31,808 bases of DNA from a virus, in the IMG/VR virus record IMGVR_UViG_3300042350_001292, positions 1-31,808 of that record; one strand, written 5' to 3'. The translations under genes were made by a program, and so were the position numbers. Below, piece by piece: positions 30,922 through 31,808 of this stretch (position 1 is its first letter; every line of letters starts with the position of its first letter). Below the pieces are notes generated by a model that was not told where the DNA came from, made no database searches, and saw only the letters and a program-made list of their open reading frames with translations.

Positions 30922-31194
30922 ATGTGGTCAAGCGTGGAAGAAATTCGCAAGGCTTCGCTGGACTCGGGGCACCACTGGTTCAGTCCGTCCACTATGCGTT
31001 TCTTTGGGTCTCGGGTTTATTCCGACCTCGTAGGGGGGCGGTTCTTTATCTCGTCAGAGATGGACGCTCAAGGGACATCACGGCGGTACACAATTCGCGA
31101 GGCTTTGCCAGACGCTCACATTGAGACTGTCTCGGGCTTTCAGGAATACGCCTCTCTCAAGGACGCTCGGAAGGCTCTCAAGGCTCTCGCCTAG
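30922..31194 (+). CDS. Small conserved phage/plasmid-type protein, 90 residues
   Basis: 90 residues from ATG 30922 with GAGGAGA upstream; a longer in-frame start at 30868 lies inside the previous gene and is unneeded. The layout HHWFSPSTMRFFGSRVYSDL, then GGRFFISSEMDAQGTSRRYT, IREALPDAHIETVSGFQEYA is a pattern I have seen in short proteins of phages and plasmids: 'WFsp-x-xmRFFxSR', 'FxxSE...RRYTxR', and 'I-x-TV-x-xFQ-x-Y'. The family has no firm function to my knowledge. It is the second gene of a two-gene unit. Confidence 0.7.
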   Translation: MWSSVEEIRKASLDSGHHWFSPSTMRFFGSRVYSDLVGGRFFISSEMDAQGTSRRYTIREALPDAHIETVSGFQEYASLKDARKALKALA

Positions 31195-31216
31195 CGTCAC
31201 TATTCCCCCAAGGAAG

Positions 31217-31253
31217 GAGCCTCTACCCTTTGCGGTGGGGGCTCTTTTCTTTT
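31217..31253 (+). terminator. Intrinsic terminator
   Basis: Eleven-base stem GAGCCTCTACC (31217-31227) and GGTGGGGGCTC (31234-31244), two T-G wobbles, a six-base loop, then TTTTCTTTT. It closes the two-gene unit ending at 31194. Confidence 0.88.
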
Positions 31254-31362
31254 GTCCGTCATCGGGTGGGAGTGTGTGCGCTGGTGGTGGCGTGTTGGGT
31301 TGCTGGTGGGGTGGTGCTGCACTCATGAGCTGTGCCGGCACTCGATCATGTAGCCCCCAAGG

Positions 31363-31620
31363 ATGAAGGGACTAGGGGCAGGACTAGCGGACTATCTGCA
31401 CCTAGGTGTCTGGCGGTCTCATGTGGCGATGTCGGGGAACTATGCCGACACTCTCACGCCTGAGCAAGTGACCCAGAGTGAGCGACTGATTAGCGCCACG
31501 GTTCACGCTTTCACTGCAACGTCGCCGCCGGAGCTCTTCGCCTGGTCATGGATCACGGAGAGACCAGGAGCCAGGAGCCGAGCGACCCCACGACCCCCAC
31601 GATGTCGGGGTGAAGTGTGA
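31363..31620 (+). CDS. Doubtful small reading frame, 85 residues
   Basis: An open frame in the region after the last terminator. Its first half looks protein-like (GVWRSHVAMSGNYADTLTPE, then VTQSERLISATVHAFTATSP), but the end is Arg/Pro-rich (RPGARSRATPRPPRCRGEV), as expected of translated G+C-rich non-coding DNA. AAGG lies directly against the ATG, too close for a normal ribosome-binding site. An internal ATG at 31429 would give a shorter version. No family is recognised. It may be real, partial or spurious. Confidence 0.32.
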   Translation: MKGLGAGLADYLHLGVWRSHVAMSGNYADTLTPEQVTQSERLISATVHAFTATSPPELFAWSWITERPGARSRATPRPPRCRGEV

Positions 31621-31808
31621 CCCCACCCATACCCCAACCCGCCACCGACCAGCCACGCAGGCCGACCTACCACCACCCCCCACCCATGAGGGGTCCCCGC
31701 GCGCGTTTTTGATAGCACACGCCCGTACGTTTGTAAATTTTTTGGGGTTTAGCGGACTGAAAACCGCAGTTCTAGCGGTAATTACCCTCTTCTTAGCCCT
31801 TTTTGCTC
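31621..31808. other. Right-end non-coding stretch: C-rich, then A+T-rich
   Basis: From 31621 to about 31690 the plus strand is dominated by C and A, with ACCCC-type runs; then comes GAGGGGTCCCCGCGCGCG followed by TTTTT at 31707. From 31730 it turns A+T-rich and then carries three GCGG/CCGC elements near 31750-31780 that could pair in alternative hairpins. No gene is seen. A promoter for a gene beyond the window, a terminator or a packaging-related site are all possible. Confidence 0.4.

Noticed and set aside
31503-31718. Minus-strand frame of 71 residues at the right end
   Set aside because: Gly/Arg-rich product from C-rich DNA, no ribosome-binding site and no recognised motif.
31748-31785. 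tRNA-like anticodon arm (GCGG-ACTGAAAA-CCGC) at the right end, possible attachment site
   Set aside because: The stem has only four pairs with an eight-base loop, no T-arm or acceptor stem follows, and no integrase is present in the window.
1-31808. Terminal direct repeat between window ends
   Set aside because: The first and last bases share no visible repeat; the left edge cuts into a stop codon of an unseen gene, so the window edges are not shown to be genome ends.

Overview
The window looks like part of the genome of a tailed phage with a podovirus-type tail, infecting an actinobacterium. The tail type is inferred from a head-tail adaptor-like protein followed by a beta-rich nozzle-like protein, two collar-domain fibres, and a run of large virion-like proteins that ends in a 2415-residue giant. 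The host is inferred mainly from a secreted Rpf-type transglycosylase, a fold largely confined to Actinomycetota, and from a RusA-like resolvase variant that I associate with actinophages. No terminase, portal, major capsid protein, polymerase, primase or integrase is visible, so the window is only part of the genome. The first gene overlaps the stop of a gene lying outside the left edge (TAATG).

Layout. 1-6761: tail module, all on the plus strand and mostly coupled by ATGA or TAATG overlaps: collagen-like fibre, tail-assembly-chaperone-like protein, GT2 glycosyltransferase with TPR-like repeats, adaptor, nozzle, short collar fibre. 6762-7805: lysis cassette behind its own extended -10 promoter: a holin-like protein, an M15 peptidase endolysin and a second one-TM holin-like protein. 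7789-20808: presumed internal or ejected virion proteins, with a RusA-like resolvase embedded, then two tandem paralogues that share an N-terminal module but have different C-terminal halves. 20808-22776: small basic phage proteins, a calcineurin-like phosphoesterase, and three small conserved or hypothetical genes, including a CxxC/CxCxC mini-protein. 22779-25480: an early-type unit with an Rpf-like muralytic enzyme, a 171-residue protein and a RecT-like annealing protein, ending in an unusual hairpin and a bidirectional terminator.

25619-26277 holds two small minus-strand genes. They diverge from 26346-29304 across a nearly symmetric bidirectional promoter. That plus-strand unit encodes a MoxR/CobS-like AAA+ ATPase, a VWA protein that also carries an HEXXH motif, and an acidic partner. 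29305-31808 is a looser, more G+T-rich region of small genes, each separated by a strong intrinsic terminator, ending in a C-rich stretch with no convincing gene.

How it may fit together: the tail module builds the adsorption and injection apparatus; the giant and paralogous proteins are candidates for cargo ejected with the DNA; RusA and RecT handle recombination; two different cell-wall enzymes act at different times; and the AAA+/HEXXH-VWA unit is the least explained system and the best candidate for new biology. All functions come from reading motifs by eye, without database searches.
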